A stretch of 64,000 bases of DNA from Bacilli bacterium (GCA_900768345.1 CAAGCO010000008.1:62001-126000); one strand, 5' to 3'; numbered from the stretch's first letter, positions 1-8,470 are shown. Translations and numbers: made by a program. Notes: generated from the sequence alone by a model not told the origin.

Positions 1-1157
1 ATCTTATTAATAAAACAAACAAATATATAAAAAAAGATAAAAATATTTCAATACCAACATATACACCATTATTAAAAAAAATAATAATTGAATCAACAAA
101 CGAAAACAAAATAACTCTAAGAAATGTAATATTAAATATATTTAAAAATAATGATGGTATAGCTATAACAATACTTAATGATCAAAAAGTAAATATAAAT
201 AAATTAATCAATAAAATTTCAAATGATAAAACTTTAAAATATGGAATTAATTTTAATGAAAAAGTTAAAAATAAAAGTTATATTCCTATAGTTGGAAGAG
301 AAAAAGAAATAAATGAATTAATAGAAGCACTCTGTAAAAAAGATAAGAATAATGCAATAATAGTCGGAGAAGCAGGCGTTGGTAAAACTGCAATAGTAGA
401 AGCACTAGCTTATAAGATTAATAAAAATGAAGTACCAAAAGAATTACAAAATAAAAAAATAATTGAAATAAGTATGTCATCAGTTATAAGTGGAACAAGA
501 TATAGAGGAGAATTCGAAGAAAAGATGGAAAAGATAATTGATGAATTTAAAGAGAATGATGACTATATTTTATTTATTGACGAAATTCACACAATGGTTG
601 GAACAGGTGGTTCTGATGGAGCTATAGATGCATCAAATATTTTAAAGCCATCACTTGCAAGAAATGAAATAAAATGTATCGGAGCAACCACAACAAGAGA
701 ATATAATAAGAGTTTTCTAAAAGATAAAGCACTTAATAGAAGATTTCAAATAATCAATATTGAAGAACCTTCAGAATTAGAAACACTAAATATATTGAAA
801 AATGTAAAAAAATACTATGAAAACTTTCATAAAGTAAAAATTAGTTCAAAAGAATTAAATACAATTATTAATATAGCATCCAAAGACAATACAAAAAAAG
901 AACCAGACAGAAGTTTAGAACTACTTGATTTAATATGCACTAAAGCAAAAATTAATAAACCAAATACAAATATTAAAATTAATGAATTATTAAAAGAAAA
1001 AGCAAATTACATCAAAGCAAATAATTTTAAAGAAGCAAAAAAAATAGATAAACTAATAAAGAATTTTAAAAATGAAAAAATAGTAATAACAAAAAAACAA
1101 ATATTGGATACATTTAATATCACAAAATCTAAAGAAATATTAGGATTCAAAGTATAA
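1..1157 (+). CDS. Clp-family AAA+ ATPase, 5'-partial, single AAA+ module
   Basis: The reading frame is open from the window edge (codons in phase with base 3) and gives 384 residues, so the start lies outside the window. The first ~85 residues resemble the end of a Clp N-terminal repeat domain. An AAA+ module follows: Walker A GEAGVGKT at bases 366-389, pore loop GTRYRGEFEE, Walker B ILFIDEIH and an NRRF arginine-finger region. A short UVR-like helix (NFKEAKKIDKLIKN) comes next, and the protein stops at the point where ClpC would enter its second AAA+ module. Two-module Clp unfoldases drive proteolysis or disaggregation; this form lacks the module that carries the ClpP-binding loop. The stop may be a real domain loss or an old truncation. 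The family call is firm, the function is not. Confidence 0.8.
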   Translation, partial: LINKTNKYIKKDKNISIPTYTPLLKKIIIESTNENKITLRNVILNIFKNNDGIAITILNDQKVNINKLINKISNDKTLKYGINFNEKVKNKSYIPIVGREKEINELIEALCKKDKNNAIIVGEAGVGKTAIVEALAYKINKNEVPKELQNKKIIEISMSSVISGTRYRGEFEEKMEKIIDEFKENDDYILFIDEIHTMVGTGGSDGAIDASNILKPSLARNEIKCIGATTTREYNKSFLKDKALNRRFQIINIEEPSELETLNILKNVKKYYENFHKVKISSKELNTIINIASKDNTKKEPDRSLELLDLICTKAKINKPNTNIKINELLKEKANYIKANNFKEAKKIDKLIKNFKNEKIVITKKQILDTFNITKSKEILGFKV

Positions 1158-1207
1158 TTTCTTAATATTTTCACATAAATATGATAATATTATTTCAGGT
1201 GATATAA

Positions 1208-1876
1208 ATGGATTTAATATTAATATTATTAATTATTTTTATTCCAATAATAGCTCAAATAGGAATAAATAGTGCCTATTCAACTAATTCAAGAATAGAT
1301 AATGATTTAAAAATCACAGGAAAAGATGTAGCAAGAAAAATATTAGATAAGAATGGACTTCAAAATGTAGAAATAGTATGTGTAAATGGTGAACTTACTG
1401 ATCACTATGATCCTCGCAAAAAAAGAGTTTCACTATCAACAAATATTTATAACGGAAAAAGCATTTCTGCAGCCGCAGTTGCAGCACATGAAGTCGGGCA
1501 TGCTATTCAAGATAAAGAAGGTTATTTTTTTCTAAAACTTAGAAGATTTTTAGTACCAATTGTAAACATTGCTTCTCACATATCAACAATATTTATCTTT
1601 ATAGGTTTTGCAATAGAAGCGTTAGATATAGTTAATATTGGTATATACTTACTATTAGTTGGTTTATTATTCCAATTAATTACTCTTCCAGTCGAATTTA
1701 ATGCATCTGCTAGAGCAAAAGTTCAATTAAAAAAATGTGGATTATATAGTGATGAAAACACAAATGGTACAAATAGTGTACTTAATGCAGCAGCACTTAC
1801 ATATGTTGCCGGATTCTTAGCACAAGCACTTCAAATATTTAGATTAATATTAATAAGTAGAGATAATGACAGATAA
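1208..1876 (+). CDS. yugP: YugP-type neutral zinc metallopeptidase, membrane-bound
   Basis: 222 residues. A hydrophobic N-terminal segment (residues 1-20) is followed by a cytosol-like stretch, then the zinc motif HEVGH at residues 94-98 (HExxH, first two ligands plus catalytic Glu) and two to three further membrane segments around 113-165 and near the C-terminus. The layout matches the COG2738/YugP family (about 225 aa), thought to act in membrane protein quality control. The start is supported by an AGGTGA Shine-Dalgarno sequence ending 6 bases before the ATG. A strong terminator overlaps the stop codon. The substrate is not known for the family. Confidence 0.85.
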   Translation: MDLILILLIIFIPIIAQIGINSAYSTNSRIDNDLKITGKDVARKILDKNGLQNVEIVCVNGELTDHYDPRKKRVSLSTNIYNGKSISAAAVAAHEVGHAIQDKEGYFFLKLRRFLVPIVNIASHISTIFIFIGFAIEALDIVNIGIYLLLVGLLFQLITLPVEFNASARAKVQLKKCGLYSDENTNGTNSVLNAAALTYVAGFLAQALQIFRLILISRDNDR

Positions 1877-1890
1877 TTATCTCTTTTTTA
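1859..1890 (+). terminator. Rho-independent terminator of yugP
   Basis: AGAGATAAT (1859-1867) pairs perfectly with ATTATCTCT (1876-1884) across an 8-base loop and runs into six T. The left arm lies inside the last codons of yugP. Confidence 0.85.
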
Positions 1891-1895
1891 TTGCA

Positions 1896-1921
1896 ACAAA
1901 AAAGTAGTATTTCTACTACTT
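1896..1921 (-). terminator. Rho-independent terminator of rpsF-ssb-rpsR
   Basis: On the minus strand AAGTAGTA, loop GAAA, TACTACTT (plus 1902-1921) is followed by a T run, 11 bases past the rpsR stop. It faces the yugP terminator, so the two convergent units are insulated from each other. Confidence 0.85.
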
Positions 1922-1932
1922 AATAAGTATAA

Positions 1933-2145
1933 CTACTTAGTATATGGTAATAAAGCCATATATCTAGCAATCTTAATTTGATTAGCAATATGTCTTTGAT
2001 GTTTAGCGCATGCTCCAGTCATTCTTCTAGGTAAAATTTTACCTTTTTCATTAATGTATTTAGAAACAATCATAACATCTTTATAATCTACGCTCTTACC
2101 AGCACACATTTGACATATTTTTTTTCTTCTATAAAATTCTGCCAT
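1933..2145 (-). CDS. rpsR: 30S ribosomal protein bS18
   Basis: 70 residues, normal length. It sits on the 30S platform next to bS6. The N-terminal CQMC and the later CAKHQ supply three Cys and a His, the pattern of a zinc-binding (C+) S18. The RNA-binding core KHQRHIANQIKIARYMALLPY is typical. It is last in the rpsF-ssb-rpsR operon with an AAGGAGG-like ribosome site 12 bases after ssb. Confidence 0.97.
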   Translation of the reverse strand: MAEFYRRKKICQMCAGKSVDYKDVMIVSKYINEKGKILPRRMTGACAKHQRHIANQIKIARYMALLPYTK

Positions 2146-2157
2146 TATTAATCCTCC

Positions 2158-2634
2158 TTAAAATGGTAAATCATTATCACTTAGTGATACTTCTTTATCA
2201 TAATTTTCATATGGATCTGATTTAGGAATATCATATTCTGGCATTACATCCATTGGAGCCTCACTAGGAGCATCCATATAAGCAGTATTATTGCTCATAG
2301 GATTTGAACTTCCTTCGTTTCTACCACCAACAAATTCAATATTTTCAACTACTACTTCTGTTACATATCTCTTAGTACCATCTTGAGCATCATAATTTCT
2401 AGTTTGAACTCTACCTTCTATTCCAATTAAACTACCTTTTTTAAAGTATTTTGAAACAAAGTCAGCAGAATTTCTAAATGCTACACATGGTAAAAAGTCA
2501 GCATCATAGTTTCCATCTTTATTTTTGAAATTTCTACTTACAGCTACAGTAAAGTTAGCAGTTGAACTACCAGTACTTGTACTTCTAACTTCAGGATCTC
2601 TTACTAGTCTTCCGACTAACATAATCTTGTTCAT
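2158..2634 (-). CDS. ssb: Single-stranded DNA-binding protein
   Basis: 158 residues. An N-terminal OB fold (residues 1-~105, MNKIMLVGRLVRDPEVR) is followed by a low-complexity Asn/Ser/Pro/Asp linker and the acidic tip DNDLPF, which recruits repair and replication partners. It coats ssDNA in replication, repair and recombination. It lies between rpsF (3-base gap) and rpsR in the usual Bacilli operon. Confidence 0.97.
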   Translation of the reverse strand: MNKIMLVGRLVRDPEVRSTSTGSSTANFTVAVSRNFKNKDGNYDADFLPCVAFRNSADFVSKYFKKGSLIGIEGRVQTRNYDAQDGTKRYVTEVVVENIEFVGGRNEGSSNPMSNNTAYMDAPSEAPMDVMPEYDIPKSDPYENYDKEVSLSDNDLPF

Positions 2635-2637
2635 TAA

Positions 2638-2925
2638 CTACTCCTCTTCTCTTATGACAATATGTCTTAAGATATTTTCATCAATTTTAGCTTTTCTATC
2701 GAATTCTTTAACTGCAGCAGCTGTAGCTTCTACATTGAATACATAATAGTTTCCTCTAACTTGATTCTTAATAGGATAAGCAAGCTTCTTTTGACCCATA
2801 TCTTTAGTATTAACGATTTTAGATTTCATATCTGTTAATACTTTTTCGAAAGTCTTTACTGTGTCTTTTTGAGCTTTTTCATCAATGTCAGTTTTAACAA
2901 TAAACATTATTTCATATTTATTCAT
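2638..2925 (-). CDS. rpsF: 30S ribosomal protein bS6
   Basis: 95 residues. It begins MNKYEIMFIVKTDIDEK and carries the conserved QKKLAYPIKNQVRGNYYVF core. It pairs with bS18 on the 30S platform. It is the first gene of the operon and has a strong AAGGAGGTG ribosome site. The leader carries the S6:S18-binding hairpin listed separately, so feedback control is likely. Confidence 0.97.
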   Translation of the reverse strand: MNKYEIMFIVKTDIDEKAQKDTVKTFEKVLTDMKSKIVNTKDMGQKKLAYPIKNQVRGNYYVFNVEATAAAVKEFDRKAKIDENILRHIVIREEE

Positions 2926-2945
2926 TACTTACACCTCCTTTTGGT

Positions 2946-2972
2946 CTTAACGGCTTCACTAAATGAAGCAAG
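2946..2972 (-). promoter_or_regulatory. S6:S18-binding leader motif (rpsF autoregulation)
   Basis: On the transcribed (minus) strand, hairpin CTTCA-loop-TGAAG is followed by a CCG bulge and closed by an outer CTT/AAG helix (plus strand: CTT 2946-2948, CGG 2951-2953, stem 2954-2958 with 2964-2968, AAG 2970-2972). A helix with an asymmetric CCG bulge just before rpsF is the known S6:S18 operator in many bacteria. Confidence 0.75.
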
Positions 2973-2991
2973 GAACTTTTCGTTCGAATGT

Positions 2992-3020
2992 ATTATAGCA
3001 TACTTATTTTTAACTTACAA
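2992..3020 (-). promoter_or_regulatory. Sigma-A promoter of rpsF-ssb-rpsR
   Basis: The minus strand reads TTGTAA (plus 3015-3020), 17 bases, TATAAT (plus 2992-2997). Transcription starts near 2985 and gives a ~60-base leader that holds the S6:S18 motif. Confidence 0.75.
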
Positions 3021-3050
3021 CATAAATTTATTAGTTTTACTAGTATTTAT

Positions 3051-3076
3051 GCACTAAAAAAGCACTAAATTGTGCT
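3051..3076 (-). terminator. Terminator of argS
   Basis: AGCAC (3061-3065) and GTGCT (3072-3076) form the stem; on the minus strand it runs into a T tract. It lies 11 bases past the argS stop. Confidence 0.7.
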
Positions 3077-3086
3077 TTTATTATAA

Positions 3087-4808
3087 TTACATCTTATCAG
3101 GAACCTCAATTGCTAAAATATTTAATAACATAGTACCAGTATTATATAATAGGTTTAATAATGCAACGTAAGATTCTTTCTTATCCATATCTTGCTCATT
3201 AACAATATTACATTCCCCATAGAACTTATTAAATAAACTACATAAATCAAATAAATATTCACATATATAACTTAATGTCTTTTCATTATATGCTTTTGTT
3301 AATGTTTTAGAAAGTTCTAATAATTTAATATAAATATTTCTTTCTGTATCACTATAAATTGATTTAATTGATGCATTGTCAATATTAACTTTATCAAGTA
3401 TAGATTTAATTCTTACCATAGTATATAAAACATATGGTCCAGTCTTTCCTTCGAATGAAGTTATTTTATCAATATCAAATATAAAGTCCGTAGTACGATA
3501 TGGTAATAGATCTGCATACTTAATTGTCGCAACAGTTAACACATCAGCAATATTTTTCTTTTCTTCTTCAGTATATTTATCTAATTTAACAAGTAATTTT
3601 TCTTTTACTTGATTAACTAACATATCTAATGACATAACTCCACCATCACGAGTCTTAAATGGTTTACCATCACTGCCATTCATAGTTCCAAACCAATAGT
3701 GAGCAAGTTTAACATCATCACGCACTAAATGTGATTTATATGATGCTCTAAATACTTGTTCAAAATACATAGATTGTCTTGCATCAACTATATACCATAT
3801 TTCGTCAGGATTATATTTTTTGACTCTTGAATATATTGTAGCTAAATCACGAGTTGCATAAATAGTAGCTCCATCATTCTTAATTACAATTAGTGGTGGA
3901 ATATCTATTTTATCATCATCTTTCTTAACATCAATTACTTTAGCACCTTCAGAAATATACATATAAGGTTCTAATACTTTTAATGTATCTGGAACATATT
4001 CTAATGAACTTAGTTCACCTTCCCATAAATCAAACTTACAATTTAAATAATCATAACTTTTCTTAATGGATTCTTTAGATACTTCAACTATATCTTTCCA
4101 CATACCAAAGTATGGTTCTTTTCCTTCATCAACTAAAGCAGTAATCTTTCTTACTTCTTCCATTCTCTCTGGATTTTCTTTAGCATCTATGCTTGCTGCT
4201 GGATAATATTCGCCTAGCTCTTCAGTAGTAATTTCAAGCTTAGGGTATTCTCCTTTATATTCAGGATCAAAATAACATAATTCTGGTTTTCTCTTTTTAA
4301 TTTCAGAAATTATCATACCGGATTGTCTTCCTATATCTCCTAAATGAACATCTCCAATTGTTTTGTTGCCAAGTAATTCTGCTAATCTTTTTAAAGATTC
4401 CCCGATATTAGCTGGTCTCATATGACCAACATGAAGTACTTTCGCAGCATTAGCTCCACCATAATCAACTATAATAGTCTTTTCTTCACCCTTATCTACA
4501 AATCCAGTGGTGTCTTTAATATTACCATTAATATAATCAAGTAAATATTTATCACTAATACTAACATTTATAAATCCAGGTCCAGCAATATTTACATTGT
4601 AAAATCTATCATCAAATTCTGAAATTATAGATTCAGCAATCTCTCTTGGGTTCTTACCATACTTTCTAGCAAGCCCCATACATACATTAATTTGAAACTC
4701 TCCTAAATCGCGTCTTGAAGAGGACTCCAAAATAACGTTATCAACTTCATAGCCACATTTTTTTATTACATCAGTAATATAATTTTCAGTTTCTTTAATA
4801 AAACTCAT
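3087..4808 (-). CDS. argS: Arginyl-tRNA synthetase
   Basis: 573 residues, within the family range. It charges tRNA-Arg with arginine. The order is an N-terminal Arg_S additional domain (residues 1-~85), a class I Rossmann core with HVGH (126-129, the HIGH motif), the KMSKS-equivalent loop KPFKTRDGG, and a C-terminal DALR anticodon-binding helical domain. The end EVPDKM is slightly abbreviated relative to the usual LGI.VPERM. It is monocistronic with its own promoter and terminator. Confidence 0.96.
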   Translation of the reverse strand: MSFIKETENYITDVIKKCGYEVDNVILESSSRRDLGEFQINVCMGLARKYGKNPREIAESIISEFDDRFYNVNIAGPGFINVSISDKYLLDYINGNIKDTTGFVDKGEEKTIIVDYGGANAAKVLHVGHMRPANIGESLKRLAELLGNKTIGDVHLGDIGRQSGMIISEIKKRKPELCYFDPEYKGEYPKLEITTEELGEYYPAASIDAKENPERMEEVRKITALVDEGKEPYFGMWKDIVEVSKESIKKSYDYLNCKFDLWEGELSSLEYVPDTLKVLEPYMYISEGAKVIDVKKDDDKIDIPPLIVIKNDGATIYATRDLATIYSRVKKYNPDEIWYIVDARQSMYFEQVFRASYKSHLVRDDVKLAHYWFGTMNGSDGKPFKTRDGGVMSLDMLVNQVKEKLLVKLDKYTEEEKKNIADVLTVATIKYADLLPYRTTDFIFDIDKITSFEGKTGPYVLYTMVRIKSILDKVNIDNASIKSIYSDTERNIYIKLLELSKTLTKAYNEKTLSYICEYLFDLCSLFNKFYGECNIVNEQDMDKKESYVALLNLLYNTGTMLLNILAIEVPDKM

Positions 4809-4832
4809 AATATCCTCTCCTTCTTGACATAG

Positions 4833-4861
4833 ATTATAGCATATTAACTGATATTTGAGAA
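4833..4861 (-). promoter_or_regulatory. Promoter of argS
   Basis: The minus strand has a perfect -10 TATAAT (plus 4833-4838) with a weak -35 TTCTCA 17 bases upstream (plus 4856-4861). No T-box or other long leader fits in the ~20 bases before the ATG. Confidence 0.5.
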
Positions 4862-4917
4862 CAATAATATTTATTTTTAATTAAAAAAATATTATAATAT
4901 ATATACTAGGAGATTAT

Positions 4918-5454
4918 ATGAATGTATTATATGCACAATTAATCGGTGCAGCTGCTATGCTAACAATAACTCTTTCTGTTCAATGCAGAAAGAAAAAACA
5001 CATGATGATGGTACAATCAGCAGCACATATGCTATATGCTTTTCAATATGCTTTATTGGGAGCTTTTTCTGCTGCATTTATGGATTTAATCTCAGTACTT
5101 AGAAATTTATTATTTTATAAATATGACAAAAATAAAAAGAAAATACCAATTATTTTGCCAATAATAGTAATTACAATAACTGCAATAATTGGATATTTAA
5201 ATTATACTAATCCTTTATCATTATTACCAGTAATAGTTGCAATACTTTATACTATAGGAGCATCATTTAGAGATCCTAAAGTTTATAAATATATTTTTGG
5301 AACTTGCGCAATCGCATGGTTATTTTATAACTTAAAATTTCAAGCATACGTATGTGTAATTGGAAACATAATGGAAATAACGTCAACAATTATTGCATTA
5401 GTAAGAGAAACAAAAAGAAGCAAAAGAAAGAAAAAAAGAGCAAAAAAACACTAA
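4918..5454 (+). CDS. YgjV-family integral membrane protein
   Basis: 178 residues with about five or six membrane segments and a very basic tail (KRSKRKKKRAKKH). The opening (LIGAAAMLTITLSVQCRKKKHMMMVQ) and the paired-helix layout with SVLRNLLFYK match the YgjV/Imp family, whose function is unknown. The start has AGGAGA 6 bases upstream and a TATAAT about 25 bases before the ATG. It is a single gene closed by the terminator at 5461. Confidence 0.7.
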   Translation: MNVLYAQLIGAAAMLTITLSVQCRKKKHMMMVQSAAHMLYAFQYALLGAFSAAFMDLISVLRNLLFYKYDKNKKKIPIILPIIVITITAIIGYLNYTNPLSLLPVIVAILYTIGASFRDPKVYKYIFGTCAIAWLFYNLKFQAYVCVIGNIMEITSTIIALVRETKRSKRKKKRAKKH

Positions 5455-5460
5455 TAATTT

Positions 5461-5494
5461 AAAGACACACTTCATACAATATAGTGTGTCTTTT
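5461..5494 (+). terminator. Terminator after the YgjV-like gene
   Basis: AAAGACACAC (5461-5470) pairs with GTGTGTCTTT (5484-5493). The T tract overlaps the -35 box of the next unit, so termination and the following promoter are back to back. Confidence 0.85.
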
Positions 5495-5521
5495 GACATT
5501 TTCATTAAAATATGCTATAAT
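5493..5521 (+). promoter_or_regulatory. Consensus extended -10 promoter of the structured RNA
   Basis: TTGACA (5493-5498), 17 bases, TGC-TATAAT (5513-5521). This is a full consensus sigma-A promoter with an extended -10 and predicts a start near 5528, one base before the RNA's closing helix begins. It suggests strong expression. Confidence 0.9.
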
Positions 5522-5527
5522 GATACA

Positions 5528-5983
5528 TGTATGGAGCATTATACTAGTCAAACATACCACTAGAAGATGGGGCTAAAAATCCATCAATTGTGTAAAATGA
5601 TACTTTATATATTACGCTTCTTACGCCCAGTTTGGGGTGGATATATAATTTTAGTTTTAAGGAAGAGATGTAATGGCATATATCCGAGTCCTTAATTCAC
5701 ATCGATAATTATGAAAACACATGTCGTGCGTGACTTATTGGGATAGAAATTGAAAAATAAGCTGCAAAAGCGAATAAAAGTGATACATGTTTGCTTGGGA
5801 AAACCTCTAGTATGCCTATATTATAAAGATTGAAGTGCGGACTAAGTGGTGATCGAGTGATCATTAATGGTAACAAGTGATTAATTCTTTTAAAGAGAAA
5901 TCGCCTGCAGGTAACTAATGGTAGGAATTAGAGAAAATCAACTCGACCAAAGCCGTAAAATTAATTTATAATATTCCATACTA
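5528..5983 (+). ncRNA. ole: Large structured RNA, probable OLE RNA
   Basis: About 455 bases with no long frame, clearly richer in G and C than the surrounding intergenic DNA. The ends pair over long range: GTATGGA (5529-5535) with TCCATAC (5975-5981), then ATTATA (5538-5543) with TATAAT (5967-5972). Local hairpins include CTAGT/ACTAG (5544-5563), GATGG/CCATC (5566-5585), TGATC-GAGT-GATCA and CTAAT/ATTAG near 5920. GGATATAT (5639-5646) with ATATATCC (5678-5685) and TTAAGGA (5657-5663) with TCCTTAA (5689-5695) could form a pseudoknot. A long ornate RNA just before a ~170-aa four-helix membrane protein is the hallmark of OLE RNA and OapA. It lacks the ends of tmRNA and the core of RNase P RNA. 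The identity rests on context and structure, not on an alignment. Confidence 0.7.
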
Positions 5984-6013
5984 TTTTATATATTTAAAGG
6001 GAGTTTATTGAAA

Positions 6014-6535
6014 ATGAAAAAAGATAATTGGATTCTAAAGGCATTTTTAATGACTTTTTTTATAGCTTTAATTTTTAGTAGTGCATCTAACTATCTAATA
6101 TCAAAATTCAGCAATACAATACTTCTAATAGTACTATGTGCAACATTTATTGGTATAGGTATTCTATTTGATATTGTAGGTACAGCAGTACTAACAGCTA
6201 ATGAAGCATCATTTCACGCAAAAAGTGCTAAAAAAATTAAAGGTTCAAAAGAAGGAGTTTATTTAGTAAAAAACTCAAGCACAATTGCAAGTATATGTAA
6301 TGATGTAATTGGAGATATATGTGGTATAGTAAGTGGTTCCCTGGGAGCCATGCTAGCAATCAATATATCAACAAAATTTAATTTTTCAACAGTAATCATT
6401 ACACTACTAGTAAGTTCAATTATTTCATCACTTACAGTAGGTGGAAAAGCTATAGGAAAAAAACAAGCCATTAAAAATAGTGATGCAATTATATTTATAG
6501 CCGCAAAAGTATTAAGTAAATTTAAAACTAAATAG
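6014..6535 (+). CDS. oapA: Small four-helix membrane protein, probable OLE-associated protein OapA
   Basis: 173 residues from the ATG; an in-frame TTG at 6008 is only 4 bases from the GGGAG ribosome site, whereas the ATG is 10 away and is preferred. It has four likely membrane helices (about 9-30, 37-60, 93-118, 126-148, numbered from the TTG). Acidic residues lie in the helices: FDIVGTAV in helix 2 and NDVIGDICG (DxxxDxxG) in helix 3. OapA is known as a multi-pass protein with conserved Asp residues that binds OLE RNA at the membrane and is linked to magnesium and alcohol stress. The gene begins 30 bases after the RNA's closing helix and shares its promoter. Alternative: a CNNM/DUF21-like fragment, suggested by the FDxxGTAxLTANEAS stretch. 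Confidence 0.65.
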   Translation: MKKDNWILKAFLMTFFIALIFSSASNYLISKFSNTILLIVLCATFIGIGILFDIVGTAVLTANEASFHAKSAKKIKGSKEGVYLVKNSSTIASICNDVIGDICGIVSGSLGAMLAINISTKFNFSTVIITLLVSSIISSLTVGGKAIGKKQAIKNSDAIIFIAAKVLSKFKTK

Positions 6536-6546
6536 TTTCCAATAGA

Positions 6547-6582
6547 AAAAGACTTAAGAAAAATTTCTTAAGTCTTTTGTTT
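6547..6582. terminator. Bidirectional terminator between oapA and typA
   Basis: A 15-bp perfect stem (6547-6561 with 6564-6578) with A/T tracts on both sides lies between the convergent oapA and typA genes and serves both. Confidence 0.9.
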
Positions 6583-8384
6583 TATCTATTATTTCTAAAT
6601 CTTTCTTTTTCGTCAAGTATTTTCTTACGTAGTCTAATCGCATCGGGTGTAACTTCAACAAGTTCATCTTTCTCTATAAATTCTAATGCTTCTTCTAATG
6701 TAAATGTTCTTGGCCTTGGAAGTATTATTGCTTCATCACTACCAGATGAACGAGTATTTGAGAATTCTTTATTCTTACATGGGTTAACATTTAAATCATT
6801 TTCTCTATTATTAATACCAACTATCATACCAGAATATACTTCAGTAGATGGTTCTATAATCATAGTACCTCTATCTAATAAGTTATAAAGTGCATATCCA
6901 AATGCTTTTCCACTTTCCATAGATACAAGTACACCATTCTTACGTCCAGATATTTCTCCAGCATATGGTCTATAATCTTCAAAACTACGTACCATAATGC
7001 CTTCACCTTTAGTATTAGTAATAAAGTTACTTCTATATCCTATTAAACCTCTAGTTGGAACAACAAACTCAAGTCTAACATAATTATCTTCAGCAGGTTC
7101 CATTATTTCCATTGTACCTTTTCTTTCACTTAAATCACTAATTACATTTCCAGAATAATCATTTGGTACAGTTATTACTACTCTTTCGAATGGTTCACAT
7201 TTAACACCATCTATTTCATGGAAGATAACTTCAGGTTTAGAAACGCCTAGTTCATATCCTTCTCTTCTCATATTTTCTATTAATATTGATAAATGTAATT
7301 CTCCACGTCCAGATACTTTAAATCCATCACTACTTGGTAATTCTTCTACTTCAAGTCCAACATTACGTTCAAGTTCAGCCATTAATCTATCTCTTAAATG
7401 TCTAGATGTGACAAACTTACCAACTTTACCAGCAAATGGACTATTATTTACCATAAAGTTCATTGATAGTGTAGGTTTTTCTATTTCAATTTTTGGTAGA
7501 GGGTCTACATGATTAACATCACAAATTGTGTCTCCAATAGATATTTCTGGGCAGCCAGCAACTATAACTATGTCACCATAATATGCTTCATTAACTTCTC
7601 TTCTCTTAATTCCTTCATTAACAAATATTTTAGTAATTCTTTCTTTAGTAAGTTCTCCACTATTTTTAGAAATAGCAACAGTTTCACCAACTTTAATTTT
7701 ACCTTTATTAATTCTACCAATACCAAGTCTACCAATATAATCATCATAATCTAATGAAGATATTTGTAATTGTAAAGGATCATTTTCATTTCCTTCAAAT
7801 GGTTTAGTAGTTTCAATTATAGTATCAAGAAGTGGTGTAATATCATTATTATCATCACTTTCTTCATACTTAGCTATTCCATCTTTAGCTATACCATATA
7901 TAATCTTAAAATCTAATTGTTCATTAGTAGCACCTAATTCACAAAATAAATCAAAAGTCATATTAACTACTTCTTCAGCACGAGCATCTTTCTTATCTAT
8001 TTTATTAATAAATAGTATAGGTTTTAAACCATATTTTAATGCTTCTTTTAATACAAATCTTGTTTGAGGCATAGGTCCTTCAGCAGAATCAACTAATAAT
8101 ACTACAGTATCTACTGTTTTAATAATTCTTTCTATTTCACTAGAAAAATCAGCATGTCCTGGAGTATCTACTATATTCATTTTAATACCTTTATATTTAA
8201 TAGAACAGTTTTTAGCAGTAATAGTAATACCACGTTCACGTTCTAAATCTCCACTATCCATTACACAGTCAACAACTTGTTCATTCTCTCTAAATACTCC
8301 ATTTTGCTTTAATAAAGCATCTACTAAAGTACTTTTACCAGCATCAACATGAGCAACAACTGCAAAGTTAATAATTTTTTCCAT
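6582..8384 (-). CDS. typA: Ribosome-associated GTPase BipA/TypA
   Basis: 600 residues, family length. A translational GTPase that acts on ribosome assembly and stress responses. The G domain shows AHVDAGKST (11-19), RGIT, DTPGH and NKID. The EF-G-like domains II, III and V follow, with GRGELHLSILIE and the VPTRGLIGYR signature, and then the BipA-specific C-terminal domain. It is monocistronic, and its stop lies in the shared terminator. Confidence 0.97.
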   Translation of the reverse strand: MEKIINFAVVAHVDAGKSTLVDALLKQNGVFRENEQVVDCVMDSGDLERERGITITAKNCSIKYKGIKMNIVDTPGHADFSSEIERIIKTVDTVVLLVDSAEGPMPQTRFVLKEALKYGLKPILFINKIDKKDARAEEVVNMTFDLFCELGATNEQLDFKIIYGIAKDGIAKYEESDDNNDITPLLDTIIETTKPFEGNENDPLQLQISSLDYDDYIGRLGIGRINKGKIKVGETVAISKNSGELTKERITKIFVNEGIKRREVNEAYYGDIVIVAGCPEISIGDTICDVNHVDPLPKIEIEKPTLSMNFMVNNSPFAGKVGKFVTSRHLRDRLMAELERNVGLEVEELPSSDGFKVSGRGELHLSILIENMRREGYELGVSKPEVIFHEIDGVKCEPFERVVITVPNDYSGNVISDLSERKGTMEIMEPAEDNYVRLEFVVPTRGLIGYRSNFITNTKGEGIMVRSFEDYRPYAGEISGRKNGVLVSMESGKAFGYALYNLLDRGTMIIEPSTEVYSGMIVGINNRENDLNVNPCKNKEFSNTRSSGSDEAIILPRPRTFTLEEALEFIEKDELVEVTPDAIRLRKKILDEKERFRNNR

Positions 8385-8470
8385 AATATCATCCCCTCAT
8401 AGATACGCACTTAATAATACACTATTTTATCTAATTTTTCAAGAAAAAACGTATTTTTTTATAAATTATC

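Noticed and set aside
5528..5983. tmRNA, RNase P RNA or group II intron
   Set aside because: It lacks the tRNA-like ends and tag frame of tmRNA, the RNase P core, and any intron domain V or reverse transcriptase.
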